Assembly (NCBI RefSeq): GCF_038433155.1
Contig: NZ_JBCDMW010000011.1
Span: 53,483-117,482 of the forward strand
DNA: 64,000 bases
Direction: 5' to 3'
Source of the DNA: Luteococcus sp038433155
GTDB lineage: Bacteria > Actinomycetota > Actinomycetes > Propionibacteriales > Propionibacteriaceae
The notes beneath the pieces are model-generated. The model saw only the letters and a list, made by a program, of their open reading frames with translations, was not told the DNA's origin and did not search any database. Shown piece by piece: positions 1 through 9,561 of the stretch (positions are counted from its first letter, which is position 1; every line of letters starts with the position of its first letter). The position numbers and the translations under genes were made by a program.

Positions 1-65
1 CAAAGGGACCCCGGAAGACCCGGCCGTCGTGGCCTCAGCCAGCGGCTGTGGGCTCAGCCGTGTGA

Positions 66-1748
66 TCAGTCGCGGGTCAGGCGACGGTGCTTGCTGGCGT
101 GCGGTCGGGCGGCCTCGACGCCCAGCCGCTCGATCTTGTTCTTCTCGTAGTCGGCGAAGTTGCCCTCGAACCAGAACCACTTGGTCTCGTCCTCGTCGTC
201 ACCCTCCCAGGCCAGGATGTGGGTGGCGATCCGGTCCAGGAACCAACGGTCATGGGAGATCACGACGGCGCAGCCGGGGAATTCCAGCAGGGCATCCTCC
301 AGACTGGACAGGGTCTCAACGTCCAGGTCGTTGGTGGGCTCGTCGAGCAGCAACACGTTGCCGCCCTGCTTGAGGGTCAGCGCCAGGTTGAGGCGGTTGC
401 GCTCACCACCCGACAGCACGCCGGCCAGCTTCTGCTGGTCCGGGCCCTTGAAACCGAAGCTCGCCACGTAGGCGCGCGAGTTCATCTCGAAGTTGCCGAC
501 CTTGAGGAAGTCCAGGCCGTCGGAGACGACCTCCCAGACATTCTTGTTCGGGTCGATGCCGGAACGGTTCTGGTCGACGTAGCTGAACTTGACCGTCTCC
601 CCCACCTTGACGGTACCGGCGTCGGGCTGCTCGAAGCCGACGATGGTCTTGAACAGGGTGGTCTTGCCGACGCCGTTGGGGCCGATGATGCCCACGATGC
701 CGTTGCGGGGCAGACTGAAGGACAGGTCGTTGATCAGCACCCGGTCCCCGAAGCCCTTCTTGAGCTTGTCCGCCTCGATCACGGTGCTGCCCAGGCGGGG
801 GCCGGCCGGGATGTTGATCTCGGAGGTGTCGATCTTACGATTGCGCTCCGCCTCGGCCGCCATCTCCTCGTAGCGGGCCAGACGGGCCTTGCTCTTGGCC
901 TGGCGGGCCTTGGGGCTGGAACGAACCCACTCCAACTCCTTCTCCAGGATCTTGGCGCGCTTGGCGTCCTTCTGACCCTCGATCTGCAGGCGCTGACGCT
1001 TGGTCTCCAGGTAGGTGGAGTAGTTGCCCTCGTAGGGGTGCAGCCGGCCGCGGTCCACCTCGCAGATCCACTCGGCGACGTTGTCCAGGAAGTAGCGGTC
1101 GTGGGTGACGGCCAGGACGGCGCCGGGGTAGCTCTTGAGGTGGCCCTCCAACCAGTTCACGCTCTCGGCGTCCAGATGGTTGGTGGGCTCGTCGAGCAGC
1201 AACAGGTCGGGCTGCTCCAGCAGCAACTTGCACAGTGCCACGCGGCGCCGCTCACCACCGGACAGGACGTTCACCGGGGTGTCACCGGGCGGGCACTGCA
1301 GCGCCTCCATCGCCTGGGCCAGCTGCGCGTCGATGTCCCACGCATTGGCATTGTCCAGGTCGGTCTGCAGCTCGCCCATCTCGGCCATCAGGGCATCGAA
1401 GTCGGCGTCAGGCTCGGCCATCTCCATCCCGATGGCGTTGAACCGGTCCAGCTTGGTCTTGATCTCGCCGACGGCCTCCTCCACGTTTTCCAGGACGGTC
1501 TTGTCTTCGGTGAGCGGGGGCTCCTGCAGCAGGATCCCGACGGTGGCGCCCTTCATCAGCTGGGCGTCGCCGTTGTTGGCCTTGTCCATACCAGCCATCA
1601 GCTTCAGCATGGTGGACTTGCCGGCGCCGTTGGGGCCGACGACGCCGATCTTGGCGCCGGGGAAGAAGGAGAGGGTGACGTTGTCCAGGATCAGCTTGTC
1701 GCCGATGGTCTTGCGCACGTTGTGCATGGTGTAGATGAACTCGGCCAT
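66..1748 (-). CDS. ettA: Energy-dependent translational throttle protein EttA (ABC-F ATPase)
   Basis: ABC-F family ATPase of about 560 residues, the usual EttA length (E. coli EttA is 555). EttA binds the ribosomal E site and gates early elongation according to ATP/ADP ratio; it is cytoplasmic and not a transporter. Two ABC cassettes are visible, with Walker A GPNGAGKST and GPNGVGKTT, signatures LSGGERRR and LSGGERNR, and Walker B LLLLDEPTNHLD and LLLDEPTNDLD. No transmembrane segment is present. The start was placed at MAEFIYTM because this matches the conserved EttA N-terminus; an upstream in-frame ATG would add 20 unconserved residues. Single gene, reading out of the window's left edge region. 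Confidence 0.95.
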   Translation of the reverse strand: MAEFIYTMHNVRKTIGDKLILDNVTLSFFPGAKIGVVGPNGAGKSTMLKLMAGMDKANNGDAQLMKGATVGILLQEPPLTEDKTVLENVEEAVGEIKTKLDRFNAIGMEMAEPDADFDALMAEMGELQTDLDNANAWDIDAQLAQAMEALQCPPGDTPVNVLSGGERRRVALCKLLLEQPDLLLLDEPTNHLDAESVNWLEGHLKSYPGAVLAVTHDRYFLDNVAEWICEVDRGRLHPYEGNYSTYLETKRQRLQIEGQKDAKRAKILEKELEWVRSSPKARQAKSKARLARYEEMAAEAERNRKIDTSEINIPAGPRLGSTVIEADKLKKGFGDRVLINDLSFSLPRNGIVGIIGPNGVGKTTLFKTIVGFEQPDAGTVKVGETVKFSYVDQNRSGIDPNKNVWEVVSDGLDFLKVGNFEMNSRAYVASFGFKGPDQQKLAGVLSGGERNRLNLALTLKQGGNVLLLDEPTNDLDVETLSSLEDALLEFPGCAVVISHDRWFLDRIATHILAWEGDDEDETKWFWFEGNFADYEKNKIERLGVEAARPHASKHRRLTRD

Positions 1749-1879
1749 AGCAGGCGTGATGTCCTTCGCGTCGATGGATGTGGGAAGCCGCCCCGGCTGG
1801 GGCCGCAAACGGGTCCCAGTATGCCAGCCTTCGCCGACATCACGGTGACAGTGATCGCGTCCGGCCCCGGCCGAGTGGA

Positions 1880-2416
1880 TCAGGCGTGCGTGAGATGTTC
1901 CTCCCGGCTGGGTTCCGGGGGCAGGTCCTCCGGTGTGGCGTCGTCGGGCGGGCAGTCACCCTCCTCAACCGGCGGCTCCTGCGTCGCGACCGCCTGCTCG
2001 GGCGGCAGCACCATCCCGGTGAAGGTGTCGATCCGGTTGCCCTGCTCGTCGACGATGATCCGCTTCTGGTTGCGGGTGAACTCGCTGCGCCCCCGGGTCA
2101 GGTCGTGGCCCAGCGCCGTGGCCTCCACCACCAGCCGCTCGTGCCGGATCCCCTCCTTGTCGATCCACGCATTGGTGCGCAGCTTGCCGGTGACCAACAC
2201 CGGGTCCCCCTTGCTCAGGGACGTCTTCATGTTCTCCGCCGTCCGGCCCCACGCCGTGATGCCGATCCACGTGGTTTCGGTGTCCACCCACGCCCCCTCG
2301 CGCAGCCGTCGGGGGGTGCAGGCGAGCCGGAACCGGGCCAACTGCCACCCCTCTCCCTGCGTGAACTCGACGTCGGTCCCCACATTTCCCGTGAGGGTGA
2401 TCAAGGCGTCTTGCAT
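1880..2416 (-). CDS. ssb: Single-stranded DNA-binding protein
   Basis: OB-fold SSB of 178 residues; the N-terminal ~110 residues carry the SSB core (GNVGTDVEF, FRLACTPR, TTWIGITAWG, KGDPVLVTGKL). It would coat ssDNA during replication and repair. The C-terminus ends in EPSREEHLTHA and lacks the acidic DDDIPF-type tip that recruits partner proteins in the main replicative SSB. This may therefore be an accessory SsbB-like paralogue, which actinobacteria often carry; that is an inference. It lies just upstream of ettA on the same strand, separated by about 130 bp. Confidence 0.9.
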   Translation of the reverse strand: MQDALITLTGNVGTDVEFTQGEGWQLARFRLACTPRRLREGAWVDTETTWIGITAWGRTAENMKTSLSKGDPVLVTGKLRTNAWIDKEGIRHERLVVEATALGHDLTRGRSEFTRNQKRIIVDEQGNRIDTFTGMVLPPEQAVATQEPPVEEGDCPPDDATPEDLPPEPSREEHLTHA

Positions 2417-2678
2417 GGTATTCCCCTTCTCCCGAGTACCGCTCTGTCTGCTGAGTCGTGATCGGCGCCACCGCGGCGCTCACCAAGGAGTATGTGCAAG
2501 CCGAACGTTTTCGCGTCACGCCAGACGACGCCTGTGGACAAGTCCTCGGCAACCAAGAACTGTGGACAAGTGCCGGTCTGCTCGTAATACCAGTGGGCCC
2601 GTGGGGGCGGTTCGGCCCGGCGTGACCCTCGCCCATGGGGGCAGGGAATGTCACACTGGTCAGGTGTCCGCACACTCG

Positions 2679-3521
2679 ATGCCACGCCGTTCCCTGACTG
2701 CGCTGATCACGACGCTCGCCACCGCGGCGCTGACCGCTGCTGCCTCCGGGTGCGGAACGTCCCCAACCCCCGGCACCCCCACAATCACACCGGCACCCCC
2801 GACGGCCACGGCCTCCCCGTCGAGCTCCGCCGTGACCACGGCCACACCGGCACCCCCGACGGCCACGGCCTCCCCGTCGAGCTCCGCCGTGACCACGGCC
2901 ACACCGGCACCCCCGACGGCCACGGCCTCCCCGTCGAGCTCTGCCGTGACCACGGCCTCCCCCACATCGTCCCCGACGGGGGGCGTCACCCGGACCGAGT
3001 ACGGCGCCGTCCTTGACCCGTCGAAGTGCAGCGCCTCCAGCGAGTACTGGAAGGGCAACCGCCGGTTCTATCTGACGCGTCCCCAGGAGCACGGTTGTTT
3101 CACCAGCCCGTGGTTCGACGGCCCGCATCCCGTGATGTTGTCCTTCGGCCACAGCGAAGCCCCGTGGTACGAGACCACCGGGAGCCATCACGGCATCGAC
3201 ATCGATCTCCCCGTGGACACCCCCGTCCGCAGCGCACTGTCCGGCACGGTCCGGGTGCGCCCCGCATCGCTGGGCTCGGTCTACGGCAGGAATGCCCTGC
3301 TGTTGCGCTCCGGCGGGCATGACATCGTGCTGGGACACCTGTCCTCGGTGGCGGTGCAGGACGGGCAGCGGGTTGCACCCGGGGATCTGCTGGGGCGCTC
3401 CGGCATGAGCGGGGTGGAGGACATGGACGGCCCGCACCTGCACTTCGAGGTGCGTCCCGCCGGCGAGAACTATCGCAGCGCCGTCAACCCGTGGACGTAC
3501 CTGCAGGCTCGGCGGCTCTGA
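2679..3521 (+). CDS. M23-family peptidase lipoprotein
   Basis: Secreted lipoprotein of 280 residues with a C-terminal peptidase M23 (LytM) domain, likely acting on peptidoglycan at the cell surface. Residues 1-25 form a signal peptide ending in the lipobox ASGC (Cys25). Residues ~37-93 are a Pro/Thr/Ala/Ser linker made by three identical 19-residue repeats. The M23 part shows GSHHGIDIDLPVDTPV (HxxxD zinc ligands) and HLHFEVRP (HxH), so the active site looks intact. ATG at 2679 was chosen because it puts the signal peptide at the N-terminus; a GTG 15 bp upstream is also possible. Monocistronic. Confidence 0.85.
   Translation: MPRRSLTALITTLATAALTAAASGCGTSPTPGTPTITPAPPTATASPSSSAVTTATPAPPTATASPSSSAVTTATPAPPTATASPSSSAVTTASPTSSPTGGVTRTEYGAVLDPSKCSASSEYWKGNRRFYLTRPQEHGCFTSPWFDGPHPVMLSFGHSEAPWYETTGSHHGIDIDLPVDTPVRSALSGTVRVRPASLGSVYGRNALLLRSGGHDIVLGHLSSVAVQDGQRVAPGDLLGRSGMSGVEDMDGPHLHFEVRPAGENYRSAVNPWTYLQARRL
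2787..2957 (+). repeat. Three tandem 57-bp repeats in the M23 lipoprotein linker
   Basis: Three nearly perfect head-to-tail 57-bp units starting at 2787, 2844 and 2901. Each encodes the 19-residue unit TPAPPTATASPSSSAVTTA. The third unit has a single C-to-T change. Such low-complexity wall-spanning linkers tend to vary in copy number between strains. Confidence 0.95.
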
Positions 3522-3546
3522 CGGGGTGTTGGTCTAGGCTCTGGGG

Positions 3547-4410
3547 GTGAGCACTTGCCTTCCCCCCGTGCCCGCCGCTGGGATAGCCGCCTGCCCCGTC
3601 TGCCGCTCCCCGCTGGGCGTCGCGGAACGGGAACTGTGGTGTGACAACGGACATCGGTTCGACAAGGCACGGGAGGGCTTCGTCAACTTGCTCCGCCCGG
3701 GCAAGGCCCGCAAGGCGGTGATCGGTGACGACGCGGACATGGTGGCCAGCCGTCGGCGCTTCCTGGACCGTGGGCACTACCGGGCCCTGTCCCACGGGTT
3801 GACCGAGCTGGTGCGCGATCTGGACGCGGACGCTCGGATCTCGAGCCTGCTGGACGTCGGCTGCGGTGAGGGGACGTTCACCGCGGCCATGCTGGCGGCA
3901 CTGCCGGCCGATGACTCCCCCGCCCCCACCCGGATGGCCTTCGACATCTCCCGCCCGGCCATGAAAGTGACCGCCCGCCGGACGCCGCAGGCGCTGACCT
4001 GCGTCGCGTCGGTGATCGAGATGCCGGTGCTGGACCAGAGCGTCGACGTGCTGACCAGCATCATGGCGCCGCTGCACGAGGCCGAGTTCAACCGTGTGGC
4101 GCGTCCCGGTGGGCGGATCGTCGTGGTCTCCCCCGGCGACTCCCACCTGGCCGAACTGCGCCAGGTGCTCTACCCGCACTACCGCCCGCATGACGAGCAG
4201 GTTGCCCTGACCGAATCCCTTGCGGTACTGGAACAGCGCCGGTTCACCGACACCATCCACCTGGCCAGCGCCCAGGAGCTGCACGAGGTCTGGGGCATGA
4301 CCCCTTACCGCTGGAACACCCCGCTGGACGGTCAGGAACGCTTCGCGGAACTGACCGAACTGACGATCAACGTGCACTTCGTCGCGACGGTCTTCGCCGT
4401 CCCCGCCTGA
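3547..4410 (+). CDS. rlmA: 23S rRNA (guanine-N1)-methyltransferase, RlmA family
   Basis: 287-residue SAM-dependent methyltransferase. The N-terminus has the RlmA zinc finger (Cys16, Cys19, Cys32, His36 in CPVC...WCDNGH) followed by FDKAREGFVNLL, diagnostic for RlmA(I)/(II). SAM-binding motif LLDVGCGEGTF lies near residue 100. The family methylates G745 (RlmA-I) or G748 (RlmA-II/TlrB) in 23S rRNA helix 35; the second type gives macrolide resistance in actinomycetes. The sequence alone does not decide which G is modified here. The start is GTG, 25 bp after the lipoprotein gene on the same strand. Confidence 0.85.
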   Translation: MSTCLPPVPAAGIAACPVCRSPLGVAERELWCDNGHRFDKAREGFVNLLRPGKARKAVIGDDADMVASRRRFLDRGHYRALSHGLTELVRDLDADARISSLLDVGCGEGTFTAAMLAALPADDSPAPTRMAFDISRPAMKVTARRTPQALTCVASVIEMPVLDQSVDVLTSIMAPLHEAEFNRVARPGGRIVVVSPGDSHLAELRQVLYPHYRPHDEQVALTESLAVLEQRRFTDTIHLASAQELHEVWGMTPYRWNTPLDGQERFAELTELTINVHFVATVFAVPA

Positions 4411-4446
4411 GACCCGAACACCGATCAGGCTCGGAGACCTCGCTCG

Positions 4447-6087
4447 CTACAGTGCCCGGGCCACGGAGTCCCGGGCCTGCTCGTAACGACGCAGCTCCGC
4501 ATTGATCGGGTCGATGATCCGTTGACGCGAGACCTGCCCGATCGCCTTCTCCAGCACGTGCGTGGCACGGGCTGCCTTGCGCTTGGCGGCGAGCTCTACG
4601 AAGACCCGGCTGACCAGTGCCAACAGGAGTCCGGCAACCACACCGCCGGCCACCAGCCAGGTGGGGATCGGCAGCCGGTGCCAGGTCGGGCCCAGGGACA
4701 GGTCCATGACGCCGAAGTAGATCAACGCCATCCGCGCCGCCAGCCAACCCAGGCCCACCACGACGCAGGCGATCAGCAGCCACTGCAGCACCTGGAAGAT
4801 CTTCCACCAGCCAGTCCCTCGGTCCATCGCCAGATCGGTGGTGGCGATCGCCCGGTCCAACTCGTCGGCCAGCAGCGAGTCGTCCCGCTTGGACGCCTTG
4901 CGCACGGCATCCTGCCAACCGCGCGGCAGGCCCACCGACGCCTCGTCGGCCACGGCCCGCACCGCGGAATCCACCCGCGCCTGCTGCACCCCGTTGAAGC
5001 TGAGTCCATTCTTGTTGATCCCGGTGCGCTGCACCCGGGCCGGCTCCAGCTCGGTCTTCTTGCCGATCTTGACCGCGTCCAGATGGAGCCGCTTCAACGG
5101 ATCCGGCTTGAACCGCTTGATCCAGGTGATCGCGGGCCACCCGGTGGCCAGGGTGCCGCGCCGACGGGTGGCCTTGAGCACCGCCTCGCTCACCACGCCG
5201 ACGCCCGCAGCCTCGCCCAGGGCCTTGTTCAGTTGTGCCTCGCGGACCTTGCTGACCTCGTCGGGTTCGGCATGGCCGATCTCGGTGGACAGCTTGCGGG
5301 CCACCTGGGTGACGTCGGCCTCCAGCCGCTTGGCGGCCATCTGCTTGTTCTGGATGGCGGTGGCCAGCTGGGCGCGCAGCTGGTCCACGCCCATCCCGGT
5401 CATCGCGCTGATCGCGCACACCTGCGCCTTGCCCAGCCCCTCGGAGTCAAGCAGGGCGCGGAGGTCCCGCATGGTGGGTTCCAGCTGCCCCTCCGGCAGG
5501 CGGTCGGCCTGGTTGAGCACCACCATCATCACCTCGGCGTGCTGTGCGAGGGGCTTGAGGTAGCGGTCGTGCAGGGCGGCGTCGGCATACTTCTGCGGAT
5601 CCACCACCCAGATGAACATGTCCACCAGCTGCACCAACCGGTCCACCTCGTCGCGGTGGGCCCGTTCGGTGGAGTCGTGGTCGGGCAGGTCCAGCAGCAC
5701 CAGCCCCTGCAACGCCGGGTCCCCACCGGTCACGACGTGCCGGGTGGGCACCTCCAACCAGTCCAGCAGGTCATTGGGCACCTCGCTGCCCCAGTAGGCG
5801 GCCATTGCCTTGCTGGTGGTGGGACGGGTCACCCCGGGCACGGCCAGCTGGGTGCCGGACAGCGCGTTGAAGGTGGAGGACTTGCCGGAACCGGTGGCCC
5901 CGGCCAGCGCGACGACGGTGATGTCCCCACTGAAGGCCAGCCGCTTGTCGGTGTGACCGACGACATTGCGCGCCTCGGCCACCAGCGTGGCCTCGGTGCG
6001 GCCGTCGGCCAGCTCGATGGTCTCGGACAGCGCCTTGACCTTGTCGGCGACGCCGCGCCGGTCCGGGTTGGTGCGGGTGCGGGCCAT
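4447..6087 (-). CDS. Dynamin-like membrane GTPase (second gene of pair)
   Basis: 546-residue GTPase with an N-terminal G domain: P-loop GATGSGKSS near residue 65, switch GVTRPTT, G3-like LLDLPDHDS, G4-like LNQADR. Two hydrophobic segments near residues 425-490 (LLIACVVVGLGWLAARMALI; WLVAGGVVAGLLLALV) would anchor it in the membrane. Together with the upstream gene it resembles the paired actinobacterial dynamin-like proteins (DynA/DynB of Streptomyces, linked to FtsZ-ring stability); this assignment is by architecture only. Its ATG overlaps the stop of the upstream gene by one base, implying coupled translation and a heteromeric pair. Confidence 0.75.
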   Translation of the reverse strand: MARTRTNPDRRGVADKVKALSETIELADGRTEATLVAEARNVVGHTDKRLAFSGDITVVALAGATGSGKSSTFNALSGTQLAVPGVTRPTTSKAMAAYWGSEVPNDLLDWLEVPTRHVVTGGDPALQGLVLLDLPDHDSTERAHRDEVDRLVQLVDMFIWVVDPQKYADAALHDRYLKPLAQHAEVMMVVLNQADRLPEGQLEPTMRDLRALLDSEGLGKAQVCAISAMTGMGVDQLRAQLATAIQNKQMAAKRLEADVTQVARKLSTEIGHAEPDEVSKVREAQLNKALGEAAGVGVVSEAVLKATRRRGTLATGWPAITWIKRFKPDPLKRLHLDAVKIGKKTELEPARVQRTGINKNGLSFNGVQQARVDSAVRAVADEASVGLPRGWQDAVRKASKRDDSLLADELDRAIATTDLAMDRGTGWWKIFQVLQWLLIACVVVGLGWLAARMALIYFGVMDLSLGPTWHRLPIPTWLVAGGVVAGLLLALVSRVFVELAAKRKAARATHVLEKAIGQVSRQRIIDPINAELRRYEQARDSVARAL

Positions 6088-7976
6088 CAGCGCTTCTCCT
6101 CGATGTTCTCGTCCACCAGTTCGGCCTCCACCAGCTCGGCGTCGCGATGATCGGCGACGGTGTTCAGCTGGACGGTCTGGCGCTCGGGCTGCGGCGCCTC
6201 CAGGGCCTGCTGCTGGGCCTGCGGGGCGTCCAGCGCGGGGACGTCGGCCCGGCCGACGGTCAGCGCGTCGTCGTCATAGCCCTCGTGCCGGGCAAAGTTG
6301 ACCTCCTCCGCGGCCTGGCGGATCCGCTCGGCCTGGTCCCGGTCACCACCCAGAGCAGCCAGGGCTTCGTCGTAGCGCTGCAGTTCGGTGGCCATCACGG
6401 CCTCCACCCGCGCGTCCAGGTCCGACTTGGCCTTGGCGGCCAGCCGGCGCACCGCGTCGTCGCCGAAGACGGCCTCCAGCAGCCGTTGGGCCAGCACGAC
6501 GGAGCCGCCGGCGATGCCTACCTCGGCACCGGTCAGGCCACCGGTGTGGGCAAAGACCACCACCATCAGCGCGGCGGAAACGCCATTGACGCCCAGCGCC
6601 AGGTAGCGCGCCTGGGTGCGCTTGCCCATGCCTTCGCTGGAGACGATCTCCATCACATCGCCCTGCCAGTCCCGGATGGCTCGCGCCACCTCGTCCTGGA
6701 AACCGGAGGAGGCGCGGGACAGGTCCTCCCCGCGCCAGTTGCGCAGCACGTCGCGGCCGAAGGGGGTGGCCTGCCAGGCGGCCTCGGCGCGCTCGGCGGC
6801 GGCCTCGCCCTGCTCCCGCACCAGCGCCTCCAACCCGGACTCGACGGCCACCTTCACCCCGTCGGCCTCCGGCGGGGTGCCCTTCACGGAGGCGAAGACC
6901 CGGTCACGCAGCCAGCCGATCTTCTGCTCCACCACCTTCATGAACTCGCCGGTCCCGACGAATTCCTGCCAGCGGGCCAGCACCTCGCCGCGCATCAGGG
7001 TGCCGTCGGCGGACTGGACGGAGACCTGGCGGACGGCCTCCTGGTAGCTCTTGGCGGCGTCGCTGCGCAGGCTCTCCAGGGCGTCGGCCTGGGCCTCGAC
7101 GGCATCGGCCACGGGCGGCGCCTTGGTGACCAGCGCCCCCACCGCCCCGTCCAGGGTCTGCAGCACGACGCGCTGCCGGCTGGCGGCATCGGCGGCCAGG
7201 GTGGCCAGCCAGGTGCGGATCGGGGAGACCGCGGCGTCGGGCAGCAGACCCTCGGCGTCGGTCTCGGTCTCCGGCACGGCAAACAGCGGCGAATCGGCCA
7301 GGCCGCGTTCGGTCATCAGCTGGCCCAGATGCGGAGGCACCTGGTTCATGGCGGCCGGGGGCACCCGGTCCAGCACCACGGCGACGGCGGCGGAGCGGTC
7401 GACGGCGGCCTTGAGGAAGTCCCACGGGACGGCATCGGCATAACGGGCGGCGGAGGTGACGAAGACCCACAGGTCAGCCGCCTGCAGCAACTGCGCGGCC
7501 AGTTTGCGGTTCTGTTCCACCACCGAGTCCACGTCGGGGGCGTCCAGGATTGCCAGCCCGCGGGGAATGGTGGGCTCCTCCACGATCTGCAAGGTGTTGG
7601 AGTCATGCGAGCTGGAGCGGGAACGCACCAGGCCGGGCAGGATCCGGTCCGTGTTGAACCACTTCACGTCGTCGGGGTGGCAGATCAGCACCGGGGACTT
7701 GGTGGTAGGCCGGATCACGCCGGGCGTGCTGACCACGCGCCCCACCAGGGAGTTGACCAGGGTGGACTTCCCGGCACCGGTGGACCCGCCCACCACGGCC
7801 AGCAGCGGCGCGTCGATGGTGGCCAGCCGCGGCAGGATGTAGTCGTCGAGCTGATGCTGCATCTCGCGGGCATTGCGGGTCTGCTCCATCGCCTGCGGCA
7901 GGGGCAGGGGAAGCCGGACGGGTGCCAGCGATTCGCGCAGTTCGGTCAGTGCCTGCGTCAGCCGTGTGCTGCTCAC
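6087..7976 (-). CDS. Dynamin-like membrane GTPase (first gene of pair)
   Basis: 629-residue GTPase with P-loop GGSTGAGKST near residue 65, switch GVIRPTT, and ILDAPDVDS as the G3 motif. A long Ala/Glu-rich helical region follows, then hydrophobic segments near residues 450-500. Start is GTG at 7976 because GAAAGGA sits 7-8 bases upstream; an upstream ATG would add 11 residues and lacks such a site. Same fold and order as the downstream partner, from which it probably arose by duplication. Likely works at the cytoplasmic membrane, possibly in division or membrane repair (inference). Confidence 0.75.
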   Translation of the reverse strand: MSSTRLTQALTELRESLAPVRLPLPLPQAMEQTRNAREMQHQLDDYILPRLATIDAPLLAVVGGSTGAGKSTLVNSLVGRVVSTPGVIRPTTKSPVLICHPDDVKWFNTDRILPGLVRSRSSSHDSNTLQIVEEPTIPRGLAILDAPDVDSVVEQNRKLAAQLLQAADLWVFVTSAARYADAVPWDFLKAAVDRSAAVAVVLDRVPPAAMNQVPPHLGQLMTERGLADSPLFAVPETETDAEGLLPDAAVSPIRTWLATLAADAASRQRVVLQTLDGAVGALVTKAPPVADAVEAQADALESLRSDAAKSYQEAVRQVSVQSADGTLMRGEVLARWQEFVGTGEFMKVVEQKIGWLRDRVFASVKGTPPEADGVKVAVESGLEALVREQGEAAAERAEAAWQATPFGRDVLRNWRGEDLSRASSGFQDEVARAIRDWQGDVMEIVSSEGMGKRTQARYLALGVNGVSAALMVVVFAHTGGLTGAEVGIAGGSVVLAQRLLEAVFGDDAVRRLAAKAKSDLDARVEAVMATELQRYDEALAALGGDRDQAERIRQAAEEVNFARHEGYDDDALTVGRADVPALDAPQAQQQALEAPQPERQTVQLNTVADHRDAELVEAELVDENIEEKR

Positions 7977-8097
7977 ACGTTTCCTTTCGACGGCGCGGGC
8001 GGCCAGCACCCGCGGAATTCCTCCACCACTGTGGCACGAACCGCCGCATTTGGCGCGTCGAAGGTTGAGGGTTTGGCAAACCTCAAGCGCCCGGCCC

Positions 8098-9531
8098 TCA
8101 AGCGCCCGGTGGACGCCAGTTCTGCTGCGCCGGCTGGTGGATCACCCGGGCAGGTGCCAGCTGAGGCTGGCGGGCGCCGCCCCGCAGATGCTTCCAGAAG
8201 GCCAACCGGGCCCAGTTGATCCGGATCTTCAGACCCTGGGTCTCGTGCAGGGCGGTGGCGCGCAGCCCCTTCAGCTCGGCCAGCAGTTCCTTCTCACGCT
8301 CGTGCCCGGCGACGTCGATCAGCCCGCGCACCATGGCGTCGCGCAGGTAGGCCAGTTCCGTCGCGGCCCGGATGATCGCGACGGTGTCCCGCAGGGTGCG
8401 CCAGCCTCGGGTCAGGGCAACCAGGATCAGCCGGCTGCGGGCCCGTGCGGTGCCGAAGTTGTGCACGTCACGCGCCGGCAACCAGCCGATCTGGACGTAG
8501 TCGGTCAACCGGCTGCGGATCCGCTTGAGCTCCTTGAACTGGTGGCGGACCAGAAAGCTCAGCATCAGGAACAGGATGATGCCGAACTGGATGACCAGCC
8601 AGGTGGGGCTCTGCTGCCCCACCGTCGCCATCCCGTTGAAGGCCATGTGGCCCAGCGCGGCCAGGCAGAATCCGGTCAGCGGGGCCAGCACCCGGACCAG
8701 CTTGCTGCGCGTGCGCAGGCCCACCAGGAGGCCGATCCCGGTGAACATGGTGAACATCGGGTGGCCGTAGCTGGTGATCACCCCGCGCAGGAAGACCAGC
8801 TGCTTGACGGCCTCCTCGACGTCACCGGCCCCGATGGTGACCGAGCCGTAGACCATCGCGCGGGCGTAGTAGACGATGTTCTCGGTGAAGGCGAAGCCGA
8901 TGGCCGACAACCCCGCCAGCCCGACGCTCTGCAGCACCGACACGATCCGGTAGCGGATCAGGATGGCCAGCAGGAACAGGATGGTGGCCTTGGAGGCCTC
9001 CTCCACGAAGGGGGCGACGAAGACCGCCGGACGCGCCTGAGCCGCCGGGTCACCGGCGCTGGCGGAGACATTCAGCATCTCCGCGGCCCACGAGTTGATG
9101 TTCAGGCTCAGCCAGATGCTCATGCACGAGCCCCAGCCGAAGGCCAGCAGCCACAGCAGTGGCTTCATCGGCCGCAACCGGTCGAACAGGATGAAGCCCA
9201 GGGACCAGACCAGGGCGGTGGGCGCAGCGTAGCGGGCGCACTGCTGCACGGTCTGCCAGTCCAACCCGGGGATGGTGCCCTCGGGCAGCACCTTGTCCGC
9301 GGACAGCTGCCGCCAGACCAGCCACAGCACCAGTGCGTAGAGCGGGAAGAGCACCGCGCTCAGCCAGGTCCACGGGCTGGTCAGGATCCGGATGGCCCAG
9401 TGCCGGCCGGGCCGGGGCTTGGGCGGCAGTCCGGACAGGGAGCGGGCGCGACGCTCGGGCTTCACGGCGCTGGCGGCGTCCAGGCTGCCGCCCAGGGTCC
9501 ATGCCGTGCCGGTCCGGGTCTGCGTGTCCAT
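8098..9531 (-). CDS. prsW: PrsW-family intramembrane metalloprotease
   Basis: 477-residue polytopic membrane protein. About eight to ten hydrophobic helices lie between residues ~45 and 345, followed by a soluble tail of ~130 residues. PrsW-family signatures are present: FVAPFVEEASKATI (Glu-Glu active-site motif), FTENIVYYARA, and YGHPMFTMFTGIGLL with the conserved His. PrsW cleaves anti-sigma factors in Bacillus; the substrate here is unknown. It is the last host gene before the prophage, and the displaced tRNA fragment at attL lies 30 bp upstream of its start, so its promoter may now lie next to phage DNA. Confidence 0.85.
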   Translation of the reverse strand: MDTQTRTGTAWTLGGSLDAASAVKPERRARSLSGLPPKPRPGRHWAIRILTSPWTWLSAVLFPLYALVLWLVWRQLSADKVLPEGTIPGLDWQTVQQCARYAAPTALVWSLGFILFDRLRPMKPLLWLLAFGWGSCMSIWLSLNINSWAAEMLNVSASAGDPAAQARPAVFVAPFVEEASKATILFLLAILIRYRIVSVLQSVGLAGLSAIGFAFTENIVYYARAMVYGSVTIGAGDVEEAVKQLVFLRGVITSYGHPMFTMFTGIGLLVGLRTRSKLVRVLAPLTGFCLAALGHMAFNGMATVGQQSPTWLVIQFGIILFLMLSFLVRHQFKELKRIRSRLTDYVQIGWLPARDVHNFGTARARSRLILVALTRGWRTLRDTVAIIRAATELAYLRDAMVRGLIDVAGHEREKELLAELKGLRATALHETQGLKIRINWARLAFWKHLRGGARQPQLAPARVIHQPAQQNWRPPGA

Positions 9532-9561
9532 CCGCTGGTCCTGTCGTCGGGAACGGGCGTG

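Noticed and set aside
2787..2957. Possible CRISPR array
   Set aside because: Repeats are directly adjacent and in frame in a coding gene, with no spacers.
87..3521. Very long plus-strand open frame opposite ettA and ssb
   Set aside because: Only the last 843 bases (M23 lipoprotein) are real. The rest is the GC-rich antisense shadow of two clear genes.
8080..8110. Short direct repeat CCTCAAGCGCCCGG x2 near the prsW stop
   Set aside because: Two copies only, and partly inside the prsW end; likely chance or a local slip with no functional sign.
4522..8219. Long plus-strand frames across the dynamin operon
   Set aside because: Low-complexity His/Gly/Leu-rich translation opposite two recognised GTPases; codon-shadow effect.
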